A stretch of DNA of 42,493 nucleotides from Flavobacteriales bacterium UBA1112. GTDB taxonomy: Bacteria > Bacteroidota > Bacteroidia > Flavobacteriales_D > Sanyastnellaceae. Below are positions 32,522-41,075 of the stretch, piece after piece. Under the pieces are notes generated by a model. That model ran no database searches and was not told the DNA's origin. It saw only the letters and a list, made by a program, of their open reading frames with translations. The position numbers and the translations under genes are program-made. The stretch is taken from assembly GCA_002313415.1 (NCBI GenBank), contig DCBH01000135.1:1-42493 (forward strand). The letters run 5' to 3'. Each line of letters starts with the position of its first letter. Positions within the stretch are counted from its first letter, which is position 1.

Positions 32522-34585
32522 TCAATTGAGCTGGCGCCGGTTGTCTTCAATCCCTGCAGCTTTCTGCATGGTGTTCAACACGGTGAATGGGAAATTCGTG
32601 CGTGCACGAGATGCCAAGGTACTTTGTTCATCCAAGTAGCTCTCTTTGCTTCCTGCGTCGCTGACTTTTTGAGGAGCAATCACCCAAACGCCGTGGGTGC
32701 CTACAATCGGGCTAGACATGTTTCCAACTGGAATGGCCATTGCTGCACCCGCCACCTTTGGTTCTGTGGATGCACCACTGCCTCGCACGGTTGGGAATTT
32801 GATGCTTAGGTCGCGACCAGTTTTGACTGTTTCACCGACAGCCGCAGCCACCTCGTCGAGGTTGGCGCCGTCCATTTTTGACGAGTAGAATTCGCCTTTG
32901 GCTTTGTTCATCGCCCCTTCGCGCATCTCCTCACGAACATCGTCCAACGTGGGAACGCCTGATTTCTTGCTGGCGTCGAGGTGAGCCACAATGTAAAAGT
33001 CGGACGTCAAAATGGGGTTGGAAATTTCTCCGGCTTCACTGCGGTAAGACCATGACACAATTTCAGCAGCATCTCGAATGCCTGCGATGGTCCGGGCTGA
33101 AGACGCAATGCTGTTTGCTTCGCCTGTGGCATAACCAGCATTTTCTGCTGCACTCATCAAACTCTCCTTGTCTGTTGCATTGATTGCAAATTCGCTCGCC
33201 ATGGCGTAGGCGTCACGCGCTGTTGACGCCGATGCAGTCAAGGCTTTGGTGATGAAGGTCACACTGGACTCTTCAATCTCGGAGCGACGGTCGAGGACCT
33301 CAATTAAGTGTACGCCATAGGTGGTTTCAACCCACCCTAAAGCCCCAATGGGCTTTTCAAAGCAAAAATCTTCGAAGGGCTTGACCATTCGTCCCTTAGG
33401 GAAAAAGTCGTAAACCCCTCCTGTGGCTTTCGAACCAGGATCATCGCTGAACCGTTGAACCAAATCGTCAAAGTCCGCACCATTACGAAGTTCACGCTTG
33501 AGGCTGTCAGCACGTTCGCCAAGTTCAGCCATTTCAGTTTGGTTTTTGGCATCCTTTGCTGAGAGCAAAATGTGGCGGCACTTGGCCGCTTCGTCCGGCA
33601 CCTTGCTGCGCTTGGTGACCTGTGCGAGTTGCATTTGTCCATTCTTGGTGTACGGACCAACAATTGTTCCTACGGGCTCACTGAAGAACTTGGACTCGTT
33701 TACGTCAAGTTCGACTTGTGCCAGTCGGAGGTTGCGAACGTCTGCACGTCCACCATTGGCTTCGGTGGCAAAGGCATCGGTGTCCTCAGCATCAGCCCAA
33801 TTTTTTGCGATTGCCTCCATCTCAGCCTCCATCCCCTTGATGTCGGACTCGCTGGCCCCGACGGGAATTTTGACGTAAGAAATGTCACGGCCCTCCGTTT
33901 GTTGAAATTTGGGATCGTTTTTGTGTGCGTTGTAGTAGCGCTTGACGTCACTTTCAGACACACTTACTTCGTCATCGTTGATGTTCTTGTATAGTTTGGC
34001 GACGTACTTGATCTCGGCTTTCTTTTCCGTGTTGATGTAGTCGTACTTGCCTTCAATGCTGTTCGTGTAAAGCGCATCACTCAACAAAGCGTCCATTTTC
34101 TCTTTTTTGCGCTTGGCAATGATGAGACGCTTGTAGCTCAACAAATTCATTTTTCCTTCATCGGTGTTCAACATCGCACCGAAATTCTGTTGCCAGAATG
34201 TTTTGTTTTCGCCATTGCTGTAGAACGCTCGCCCCATGTAGGGAGAATCAAGAGTGCCAAACAGCATCTCTTGAAATTCCGCGTCTGTGACCTCCAAACC
34301 AAGGGCGTCGTAAGTGTCGTCCAACACGATGTTCGCGGTGAGGTCAGCCCACACTTCGTCTTGCAGTTGGTCTCCAGAAAAGCCAAGTCGGCGGCGCTCG
34401 TCAACCTCCATGCGGTAGTCGAGGGCGCTGATGCTTTCACCGCCAACGCTGCCTACGTCGCGCGCGGCGCCTTGACCCATCAGTGCCAACACAGCATCAT
34501 AGGGCACCAAAAAGCCCAACATTCCAATTCCGATCATTGCGAGCAACAGTCCTTGTCTGTTGCGGATTTGTTCAATCATTGCCAT
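32522..34585 (-). CDS. PpiD/SurA-like periplasmic peptidyl-prolyl isomerase
   Basis: A 687-aa membrane-anchored chaperone. The N-terminal cytoplasmic stub MAMIEQIRNRQG is followed by one transmembrane helix (about 13-36, LLLAMIGIGMLGFLVPYDAVLALMG in part). A SurA/PpiD-type N-domain with VGGESISALDYRMEVDERRR comes next. The parvulin (PPIC) domain is near 328-430, with CRHILLSAKDA, FSDDPGSKATGGVYDFFPKGRMV (in part) and TTYGVHLIEVL. The C-terminal half is a second helical and beta region without a motif I recognise. It assists folding of exported and outer-membrane proteins at the inner-membrane face. It is the last gene of the minus-strand envelope run, and its terminator is downstream. A TATCTTCG box (34616-34623) 30 bases upstream may give it its own promoter. 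E. coli symbol ppiD would be approximate. Confidence 0.9.
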   Translation of the reverse strand: MAMIEQIRNRQGLLLAMIGIGMLGFLVPYDAVLALMGQGAARDVGSVGGESISALDYRMEVDERRRLGFSGDQLQDEVWADLTANIVLDDTYDALGLEVTDAEFQEMLFGTLDSPYMGRAFYSNGENKTFWQQNFGAMLNTDEGKMNLLSYKRLIIAKRKKEKMDALLSDALYTNSIEGKYDYINTEKKAEIKYVAKLYKNINDDEVSVSESDVKRYYNAHKNDPKFQQTEGRDISYVKIPVGASESDIKGMEAEMEAIAKNWADAEDTDAFATEANGGRADVRNLRLAQVELDVNESKFFSEPVGTIVGPYTKNGQMQLAQVTKRSKVPDEAAKCRHILLSAKDAKNQTEMAELGERADSLKRELRNGADFDDLVQRFSDDPGSKATGGVYDFFPKGRMVKPFEDFCFEKPIGALGWVETTYGVHLIEVLDRRSEIEESSVTFITKALTASASTARDAYAMASEFAINATDKESLMSAAENAGYATGEANSIASSARTIAGIRDAAEIVSWSYRSEAGEISNPILTSDFYIVAHLDASKKSGVPTLDDVREEMREGAMNKAKGEFYSSKMDGANLDEVAAAVGETVKTGRDLSIKFPTVRGSGASTEPKVAGAAMAIPVGNMSSPIVGTHGVWVIAPQKVSDAGSKESYLDEQSTLASRARTNFPFTVLNTMQKAAGIEDNRRQLN

Positions 34586-34656
34586 GGTCCTCTCGCTTAG
34601 CGTTTTTAAGGTCTGCGAAGATAACGTTTCCTCGGCAACTCACGAAGTTTGGGGCT

Positions 34657-35943
34657 CTATCCTAGGTCTGGAGGGGTGAATTCGACCCATGAAATCCGAT
34701 TTTCTTCGACTTCACGAATGACAAAAGAGAAGCCATCCAGCTCGATGAGGGCGCCCTGTTGCGGAATGTCTTCTGCCACATGCAAAAGCAATCCTCCAAG
34801 CGTGTCGTAGTCATCTGCTTCTGGGAGATTCCAGTCATGAAGTTCGTTCAGCACTCGAATCTCACGACGTGCGGGAACTCTCCATACGCCGTCGCCGAGT
34901 TGATGTTCGACATCGTCATTTTGATCGTGCTCATCTTTGATTTCCCCAAGCAATTCTTCAACGATGTCCTCCATGGTAAGGATTCCAGCGGTGCCCCCAA
35001 ATTCGTCCACGACCACGGCAAGATGTCTACGGCGTTTGAGGAATTGCCTGAGCAATTCGTCACCCGCCATCGGTTCAGGAATGACGAACGTGGGGAGCAA
35101 AATTGACTTCAAAGACTCGGGACGATCAAACAAATCTTTGGCGTGAACGTAGCCTACAATGTGATCCATATCCTCTTTGTAAACGACGAGTTTGGAAAAT
35201 CCGGATTGCGCAAATGTTTCCTGCAAACGCTGTACGGTGGTATCGATTTCTACGCCGATGACTTCATTTCGTGGTACCATGCTGTCGCGGGCTTGAATGC
35301 TCGGTAAGTCCAAAGCATTCTGCAGAATTTGAAGTTCGTGTTCCAATTCTTGCTCAGGCTCCATTCGGCCGCTGAGTCCCTTCAGGAAGTGATCGAGGTC
35401 GCTGCCGCCAAGATTGGTTGCAGAGACTTTCATTTCTCCGCCCACAAATGGGCGAAGAAGGGTTTTGCTCAACACCATCACCAACCCAGCCGGGAGAGCG
35501 AGTATGAGAACCAACAAGAGCAATGGATAAGCCATCACATTGAGCCACACGTTTGGCGATGCATGGAACAAGGATTTGGGCATAAATTCTGCAAGCACCA
35601 GGACTACGGCTGTCGTGATTGCAGTTTGAGTGGCCAAGACCAGAAGCGGTTGAGGGGCTCCTTGCCAACCAGAGACATCAAAAATCCATTCGCCAATGAG
35701 CGCCCCCGATTCTATTCCGCAGATGACCAATGCCAGGTTGTTGCCGACCAACATGCAGGCAATGAAAAGTTGCGGTTTGTTGGAAAGAGCGGCAATGATT
35801 TTACCTCGCACGGAGGTTTGCGCATTGAGCTCCGTTTGCAATCGACTCGAGGACACAAAGGCCATTTCCATTCCTGAGAAAAAGGCAGATGCAAGAAGCG
35901 AAAGGGAGAGAATTAGAATCGAACTCGAGGGGTCAGGGTCCAT
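34657..35943 (-). CDS. CNNM/CorC-type transporter (DUF21-CBS-CorC domains)
   Basis: A 428-aa inner-membrane protein of the hemolysin C/CorC group, which acts in divalent-cation (Mg2+, Co2+) export or regulation. The DUF21/CNNM region (about 7-180) has FFSGMEMAFVSSSRLQTEL and several helices (QLFIACMLVGNNLALVICGIE in part, LLLLVLILALPAGLVMVLS). The CBS pair follows (about 210-330) with DSMVPRNEVIGVEID and the exchange-like motif VVDEFGGTAGILTMEDIVEELLGEI. The CorC_HlyC C-terminal domain ends the protein (about 345-425). It is a paralogue of GldE at 41072-42415 and shares domain order. The upstream 74-aa gene ends 38 bp before. A TATCTTTC box lies near 35964-35971. Confidence 0.9.
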   Translation of the reverse strand: MDPDPSSSILILSLSLLASAFFSGMEMAFVSSSRLQTELNAQTSVRGKIIAALSNKPQLFIACMLVGNNLALVICGIESGALIGEWIFDVSGWQGAPQPLLVLATQTAITTAVVLVLAEFMPKSLFHASPNVWLNVMAYPLLLLVLILALPAGLVMVLSKTLLRPFVGGEMKVSATNLGGSDLDHFLKGLSGRMEPEQELEHELQILQNALDLPSIQARDSMVPRNEVIGVEIDTTVQRLQETFAQSGFSKLVVYKEDMDHIVGYVHAKDLFDRPESLKSILLPTFVIPEPMAGDELLRQFLKRRRHLAVVVDEFGGTAGILTMEDIVEELLGEIKDEHDQNDDVEHQLGDGVWRVPARREIRVLNELHDWNLPEADDYDTLGGLLLHVAEDIPQQGALIELDGFSFVIREVEENRISWVEFTPPDLG

Positions 35944-35981
35944 GAAGGAGAAGTAGGTTCTTCGAAAGATACATCAGAGCG

Positions 35982-36206
35982 TCACTCGCGTTTGGTCATG
36001 CGAATTCGAAATGCACGCCGGACGCCATACCAAAGCCAAGAAATGCATGGGAACAAACCCAACGTCCACCGCGTCAAATTTTCACTCTTCCACAAATACA
36101 GGACGTAGACGGTGGTCCCAATTGAAGCGATGAGCCAAAATATTTCCGCTGCTCTTGCCGTTTTGTATGGCCAAGATTGGCTTTGATTGTCCTGATGACT
36201 TTTCAA
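35982..36206 (-). CDS. Small two-helix membrane protein of unknown function
   Basis: A 74-aa ORF. The N-terminal 18 residues are polar, then two hydrophobic stretches follow: AAEIFWLIASIGTTVYVLYLW (in part, about 19-39) and LTRWTLGLFPCISWLWYG (about 44-61). The basic tail VRRAFRIRMTKRE suggests that end is cytoplasmic. It is held between lptC (12 bp) and the CNNM/CorC gene (38 bp), with no overlapping better ORF. I recall similar small hypothetical genes at this spot in other Bacteroidota but cannot confirm it here. No function is assigned. Confidence 0.65.
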   Translation of the reverse strand: MKSHQDNQSQSWPYKTARAAEIFWLIASIGTTVYVLYLWKSENLTRWTLGLFPCISWLWYGVRRAFRIRMTKRE

Positions 36207-36218
36207 ACGAAGGGGGAT

Positions 36219-36815
36219 TCAGATTTGGTCTTCGGGCGTTTCATGGATGCCTAAATCGAATGTTCCGGTCGGTGCAAGAATCTCATACCGTTCAAATTTG
36301 CTATCTGAGGTAAGCCCTCGTCCACGCAGGGTGCCTTGAGCACTTTGGATTTCCACAGGCCGGTTGGTTCGGACCAGGTCCGAATCGTGAGACCAAATCA
36401 AATGCTCTGTTTCCAATCGCTCACCCTCCGCGTTCACCAAAACCACATTTTCCCATGCCTCGAGTCGTCCCGCTTGGTCGTCATAGGTGCCCCGAATGGC
36501 TGACAATTTGGCATTGTGTCGGGTCTTGGTGCCGCCAATAAACAGGGTAAAGCCTCCGTCAACGTGCCATACGTCAGGATTCTCATGATTGTCCCCCGTG
36601 GATTCCCAACGCTCCAGTTGTGTTGCTTCAAGGGATTGAACCACTCTTCCAAGTTCTGTGTATTCGAAGTAACCTTCTTTCACCACCTGAGAAGGACGAA
36701 CATCTCGCGCCATGTCTTGGATTGTCTCCTCAGGTGGTGTTGGCCCACATCCTACAATTGCGAGGGAGGCAACAGACAAGAAAACTGAGAAATCCCAGAT
36801 GGTTTTTGGGTGCAC
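36219..36815 (-). CDS. lptC: LPS export protein LptC (lipoprotein form)
   Basis: LptC takes LPS from the LptB2FG complex and passes it to the periplasmic bridge. From GTG 36815 the protein is 198 aa and starts with a lipoprotein signal (HPKTIWDFSVFLSVASLAIVGC, split here at HPKTIW / DFSVFLSVASLAIVGC); the longer open frame from 36887 would overlap the TPR gene by 43 bp and bury the signal. The beta-jellyroll strands include GYFEYTELGRVVQSLEA, AIRGTYDDQAGRLEAWENVV, TEHLIWSHDSDLVRTNRPVE and the closing LRGRGLTSDSKFERYEI, the pattern of LptC in Bacteroidota. Its place among TPR, coaX and CNNM genes supports the call. lptB is elsewhere in this window. Confidence 0.85.
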   Translation of the reverse strand: MHPKTIWDFSVFLSVASLAIVGCGPTPPEETIQDMARDVRPSQVVKEGYFEYTELGRVVQSLEATQLERWESTGDNHENPDVWHVDGGFTLFIGGTKTRHNAKLSAIRGTYDDQAGRLEAWENVVLVNAEGERLETEHLIWSHDSDLVRTNRPVEIQSAQGTLRGRGLTSDSKFERYEILAPTGTFDLGIHETPEDQI

Positions 36816-36844
36816 GAGGTCAGAGCCAAGGATGCCCGCAGAAA

Positions 36845-38239
36845 TCAACGCACGCGAATCGTCGTGGTTTCCCCCGAACAAGGACAACCGGGTTTGGTGG
36901 GAACCGTGAATGACTCACCGGTTTGTTTGCCGTAAGTAAAGATGTCGTCAACCGTGGGGAATTGTTTGGCCATGTTGGACATTTTTTTGTCGGCTTTTTC
37001 GGAAAGCTCCTCACTCATGCGTCGCGCGCGTGCATAGTAATCAGAGGCTACCCAAAAGACCGATCTTCCTCCAAGTGCGCCGTCATCGCACGCCTTTGAG
37101 GCACCTGCAATGGCGTCACCGATGAGCATGTAGGCATCGGCACTTTCAGCATCCACATCCAAGACTTGACGAGCATAGGATCGCGCAGTTGTCGTGCGGC
37201 CCATGGCACTCGCAAGTTGTCCTGCCTTCAGCAAGTAGGTCACTTTGTCCGCACAATCACCACAACGATTTACGGCATCTTCCATGTAAGTGAAGCTCGA
37301 ATCCAATTGACTCGCTTTCGCAAAACCAATGCCAATGGCATAGGCAGCTGGAGCAGACGGTTCGACGCTGTACACTGAGGTGGCTACGGGAAGGAAAAGG
37401 TCATTGTCCGTGCACTCTTTTTTGTTGAGCAAGCGAAGAACCTTTTGCTTCAAATCCATGTTGTCTGGGTCGGCATCAATGGCTCCATCCAACACTGGAA
37501 CCATGTCGTCACAGTCAGCAATGGCGACAAAGACGGTTTCGATGTTGCCTTTGGCTTTTTCATAGCGCTGGATGTCGCGCTCCTTTCCCTTTTCCTTTGC
37601 GCGTTCGATTCCGGCTTTCACATAGTCTGTCAAAGCCAAGTAGTCGGTCAACATTTGGGCTCGCATGTTCGCTTGAGCAACTGTATCTCCTTTCATTGCT
37701 CGCTTCATCGTATAAAAGCTCGCGGTGTAATATTGGTAAAGGGTGGTCGCAGAGGATTGATCACGCAAACAATCGACGCTCTCTTTGAACATGTTGTAAG
37801 CAGCGAGGTGCTCGTCCCTGTTGTACTTGTAAAAATCTGAGGCTTTTCGGCCGAGAACTTCACAGCGGTTGTTTGGGCTTCGCTTCGTGCTCGGGTAAAG
37901 TTCCATGCGCTTGTCGTGCATGTAGAGCAGGCTGTCAATCAAGACCGCCTTGCGAGGGTCTTCATCTTCTACTTTTTTGATTTCCTTTCCAATGAATGAG
38001 GCGCCATCGGCATACAACCCTTCGCTCGCAGTTTCTGGGCAAACCTCACAAGCTTTTCTCCATTGAATGTAAGCTTCATCGTAGTTTTTTTGCTTTTTGT
38101 ACGACTTGTATACGCTCAAAGCTTCTTTGCAATTCAGTTGCTGTTCTGGGGTGTTTCCATAGCGTTCGTCTTGGGCCAAACTCACACTGGTTGCCAACAG
38201 GACTGCCAAAATGGAAAAAAGGATTTGTAGGGCCTTCAT
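36845..38239 (-). CDS. Exported TPR protein
   Basis: A 464-aa protein with a signal peptide (MKALQILFSILAVLLATSVS LAQ) whose cut would leave Gln at +1 (A22|Q23). The mature part is helical with TPR-like repeats: ALSVYKSYKKQKNYDEAYIQW, SADAYMLIGDAIAGAS, and LLKAGQLASAMGRTTTARSYA. Several cysteine pairs are present (CKEAL, CEVCP, CDDMV, CGDC). It ends with PGCPCSGETTTIRVR. No catalytic motif was seen. It lies between the outer-membrane protein gene (43 bp upstream) and lptC (29 bp downstream). A scaffold role in the periplasm or at the outer membrane is inferred from TPR content and neighbours only. Confidence 0.8.
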   Translation of the reverse strand: MKALQILFSILAVLLATSVSLAQDERYGNTPEQQLNCKEALSVYKSYKKQKNYDEAYIQWRKACEVCPETASEGLYADGASFIGKEIKKVEDEDPRKAVLIDSLLYMHDKRMELYPSTKRSPNNRCEVLGRKASDFYKYNRDEHLAAYNMFKESVDCLRDQSSATTLYQYYTASFYTMKRAMKGDTVAQANMRAQMLTDYLALTDYVKAGIERAKEKGKERDIQRYEKAKGNIETVFVAIADCDDMVPVLDGAIDADPDNMDLKQKVLRLLNKKECTDNDLFLPVATSVYSVEPSAPAAYAIGIGFAKASQLDSSFTYMEDAVNRCGDCADKVTYLLKAGQLASAMGRTTTARSYARQVLDVDAESADAYMLIGDAIAGASKACDDGALGGRSVFWVASDYYARARRMSEELSEKADKKMSNMAKQFPTVDDIFTYGKQTGESFTVPTKPGCPCSGETTTIRVR

Positions 38240-38282
38240 GGTTTTAAATTTTCAGGTTCAATCGTTGGTCAAAGTTGAGAGG

Positions 38283-39710
38283 TCAATCGTACAACCGGGG
38301 GGTCAGCCAAAGGTTCTTTGCGAAAGGCGTCAGCGTGACGCCAACGTGAAGTCTAAGGCTGAACTCTCGGTGAATTGAAGCCAAATCTGTGTAGCGTTGA
38401 CCAACATCCATGCCAAGATGCAGTTGACTTCCACTGCGACTGCCCTTCAAAGGTGTGTTTATGCCCATGCTTACACGCCACTCTTCAAGGGGGCGTGCCT
38501 CCTGGCCTTCAAAATCAAGAATGACGGGAAGAGTTGCTTGAGTGTACCCAGCCCTGTAGGTGGGGCGACTTAATTTGCCAGGTTTTCTACCTGGCGTCCA
38601 AAGCAATCCAATGGACATAGATGAAGCATCACCCCAGCGCGCTGCTCCCTCCATCAGGTGAGCCAAGTCTTGATTTGATTCTCCCCAAGATTGCTGCTTG
38701 AGGTCGAAATAGAAGCCGAGCCGGTTGCCACGGCCTCCATCCCACTGAATGCTGCTTCCAAGTGTCCAAGCTTGGGGGATTCCCCCCGTGAGCGTGGCTT
38801 GCTCAAATGCCGATGTATCGATCCCAGTCACGAGGCCATTGACAATCAAAGTGGATTCGACAAGCCTGCTGAAATCAGTACTCAGGTCGCGCTTCGGACT
38901 CCACGTGCATCCCACCCTTAGCGTCCAACTGCCTCGGAATTGTTTGAATTCGTCATAACGTGCTTTCAGGATGTGGAAAGCTTCTGCACCCAAAACCCAA
39001 CCCGTGGCCCGGTGACGCGAGGATACAACAGTGCGAACGTCCCGGAAGGTCATGTCCTCAATGTCAAGAGATGAAGTTTGGATGGCATCGCCAAACCAGT
39101 GGTCTACTTGAAATCCCAAATCCAGTCCGCTTGAGGTGATCAAAACGCTGTCAGCAGATCCAGCTTCACGCCAGTTGCGTCCCCGCCATCCGTGAGCCAA
39201 GCCCAAGTATGTTCTGGCCAATCCACCTGACCCGAGATAAGATTCTTCGATGTCACCCAACGTCGAATCTGCGATGCTTCTGCGGATGCCGAAGGCTTTG
39301 GAGGTCAGTGGGGTCAAACCCAATTGTATGGCTTTCAGTGAACGGGGTTGCTTGATGACCAAGCCAAAATTCCCTGGACCGCCCGTGATGGCATTTGCCG
39401 TTCGGCTGCCTTCTTCGAGTTCCATGCGTTGAACGTGCACTGAACCTTGAAAAGTTGGATTGAGCATTGATGCTGCGGCAGCAGGCTGGTCTGCGTTCAC
39501 CACCGAGTTGCTTGTCGAAACTGAGGTAATTCCTCCAATGGATGCAATTGCGGGGGTCAAATTGCCCTGAGCTGTGCCGAGGCCAAAACGAGCGAAAGGA
39601 CTGAAATCGGTTTCCTGCGAAAAACCCGATGCCGCGTGAATGAGTAGGAGCGTCATACACACCCAAGGGCGTGGGCGGAGTACATTAACAAGAATCTGAC
39701 GGTCAGCCAT
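38283..39710 (-). CDS. Outer-membrane beta-barrel protein
   Basis: From ATG 39710 the protein is 475 aa. The signal peptide (core WVCMTLLLIHAASGFS) would be cut at S31|Q32, giving Gln at +1. The mature protein has repeated strand-like segments with alternating hydrophobic and polar residues, Gly/Ser-rich turns and no helices: SPFARFGLGTAQG, FGLVIKQPRSLKAIQLGLTP, GWVLGAEAFHILKARYDEF and SLRLHVGVTLTPFAKNLWLTP. This is the look of a FadL/PorV-like or generic porin barrel, but no subfamily signature is certain. Its start overlaps the coaX stop by 8 bp. An upstream in-frame ATG at 39731 would add seven residues. It begins a TPR, lptC and CNNM run. Confidence 0.75.
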   Translation of the reverse strand: MADRQILVNVLRPRPWVCMTLLLIHAASGFSQETDFSPFARFGLGTAQGNLTPAIASIGGITSVSTSNSVVNADQPAAAASMLNPTFQGSVHVQRMELEEGSRTANAITGGPGNFGLVIKQPRSLKAIQLGLTPLTSKAFGIRRSIADSTLGDIEESYLGSGGLARTYLGLAHGWRGRNWREAGSADSVLITSSGLDLGFQVDHWFGDAIQTSSLDIEDMTFRDVRTVVSSRHRATGWVLGAEAFHILKARYDEFKQFRGSWTLRVGCTWSPKRDLSTDFSRLVESTLIVNGLVTGIDTSAFEQATLTGGIPQAWTLGSSIQWDGGRGNRLGFYFDLKQQSWGESNQDLAHLMEGAARWGDASSMSIGLLWTPGRKPGKLSRPTYRAGYTQATLPVILDFEGQEARPLEEWRVSMGINTPLKGSRSGSQLHLGMDVGQRYTDLASIHREFSLRLHVGVTLTPFAKNLWLTPRLYD

Positions 39711-40467
39711 AGAGGTGTTTGAAAATGGCATGAAACCCCTTGAGGGTCAAATGCGCGTCGGCGAATGTCGGCAGGATGTCTCGGAGTTCCAAGCGGAGGG
39801 CATCCCCGCCAGTCAACAAGACACCCATGTCCGGGATTTTTTGGTTCAGTGACGCCCACGTACCTTCAATTTCCGCCGATAGACCTCCGAGTCCTCCTCG
39901 AAGAAGTGCATTCTCTGTGTTGTTGCCCAAGGCAAGGCTTTGGGCCATGGGGTGTTTGTTCTGCTCTAGGAGGTTGGGTTGTGGCAGCTTTGCAGTTCCC
40001 TCGGCCATGGCTTTCATCCGCATTTTTATGCCTGGCGAAATGACACCACCCAAGTGTTTTGTGTTCTGAACGACATCCAAGGTGACGCAGGTGCCTACAT
40101 CGACGATCATCCACGCTTGGTGCTCTGATGCTTGGGTAAAACAATTGTGAATCACAGCCCACGCATTTGCAATCCGATCAAGGCCAAGGGCAGTGGGTTC
40201 GGTGACGCTGGTGTTGAGGGGAATGGGATCGCCAGGCCGCAAGACAAACGCCGTCGGAAAAGCATGAATCCAATCTCCAAGGTCTCCGCTTCCGGTGACC
40301 ATCACCCTGTCTTCAGCTTGAACTTCACGCTGCCATGTTGGCGCAACTTGGACGTCGGTAGAACGAGTTGAGTGAACCTTCAGAGGCGGTGCTGAGGGGT
40401 CACCGATGCACTCAAAGCAAGCCCATTTGGCTCGAGTGTTTCCCACTTCGAGAATCCAGTTTTTCAC
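39703..40467 (-). CDS. coaX: Type III pantothenate kinase CoaX
   Basis: Phosphorylates pantothenate, the first step of CoA synthesis. From GTG 40467 the protein is 254 aa. Phosphate-1 motif EVGNTRAKWA starts at E7, where the family has Asp (DxGNTxxK). The pantothenate/ADP-binding region TALGLDRIANAWA, the second phosphate motif IVDVGTCVTLDVV (with catalytic Asp), LGGVISPGIKMRMKAM and LTGGDA all fit CoaX. The GTG forms a GTGA overlap with the gldD stop, which decides the start; a TTG at 40473 would be two codons longer. The outer-membrane protein gene overlaps its 3' end by 8 bp. Confidence 0.9.
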   Translation of the reverse strand: MKNWILEVGNTRAKWACFECIGDPSAPPLKVHSTRSTDVQVAPTWQREVQAEDRVMVTGSGDLGDWIHAFPTAFVLRPGDPIPLNTSVTEPTALGLDRIANAWAVIHNCFTQASEHQAWMIVDVGTCVTLDVVQNTKHLGGVISPGIKMRMKAMAEGTAKLPQPNLLEQNKHPMAQSLALGNNTENALLRGGLGGLSAEIEGTWASLNQKIPDMGVLLTGGDALRLELRDILPTFADAHLTLKGFHAIFKHLYG

Positions 40468-41075
40468 GACCAAACCAGTGTTTCCATGATTCGACGAACA
40501 TCGGCCTCCATGCGCTCCAATACTGGTGCAGTGCTGTCAGGATTGGGTGCATGGTTGAAGTACAAAGACCCACGCATGAAATGAGAAACACTGTCAGTGA
40601 CGAAGAACTGCAATGGTGCGGCAACTGGACCTTCCAAGACGTACAGCACTCCTGATTTCCCTTTGACATCTAGGACCTGCCTCCGAATGCCCAACGCGGC
40701 AACCTCGTGACCAAACACGAGATCTTCAGCGTCTTTCATCAGGGCAGGCAGGCGTTCGTTGACCGGGACTTCCGTGCAGTGAAGGCGAGCGTTGAATCGA
40801 GGAAAAAAAATGTTGTACCAACAGCCCAGTTCATGTTGCTGGGTGCGTTGCAATTCGATCTTGGCGTGGTTGGGCACCCGAAAGGCGCTTGCGCATGGGC
40901 TGAAGTAGGGGGTAGACCCGGTGTCGGGGAGAGTGATTCGGATTTGGCCCAAAGGTTTCGGGACACCCACTTTTTCAGGTTGAATCCACCACCCAACGGC
41001 TCCTGCGAGGAGAGCGATTCCCGCCACCCACGTCCATGGAGGCAAGTGACGAATCGAAAACCGAAAGTCACTCAT
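40464..41075 (-). CDS. gldD: Gliding motility protein GldD
   Basis: A 203-aa protein required for gliding and T9SS function in Flavobacterium. Conserved blocks visible include LGQIRITLPDTGSTPYFSPCASAFRVP (in part), GCWYNIFFPRFNARLHCTE, VLYVLEGPVAAPLQFFVTDSV, FMRGSLYFNHAPNPDSTAPV and ADVRRIMETLVW. Known GldD proteins are usually lipoproteins; here the N-terminus WTWVAGIALLAGAVGWWIQP is a plain transmembrane anchor with no lipobox cysteine. The ATG overlaps the gldE stop (ATGA, 41072-41075), giving a gldE-gldD pair, as in flavobacteria. coaX overlaps its stop (GTGA). Confidence 0.9.
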   Translation of the reverse strand: MSDFRFSIRHLPPWTWVAGIALLAGAVGWWIQPEKVGVPKPLGQIRITLPDTGSTPYFSPCASAFRVPNHAKIELQRTQQHELGCWYNIFFPRFNARLHCTEVPVNERLPALMKDAEDLVFGHEVAALGIRRQVLDVKGKSGVLYVLEGPVAAPLQFFVTDSVSHFMRGSLYFNHAPNPDSTAPVLERMEADVRRIMETLVWS

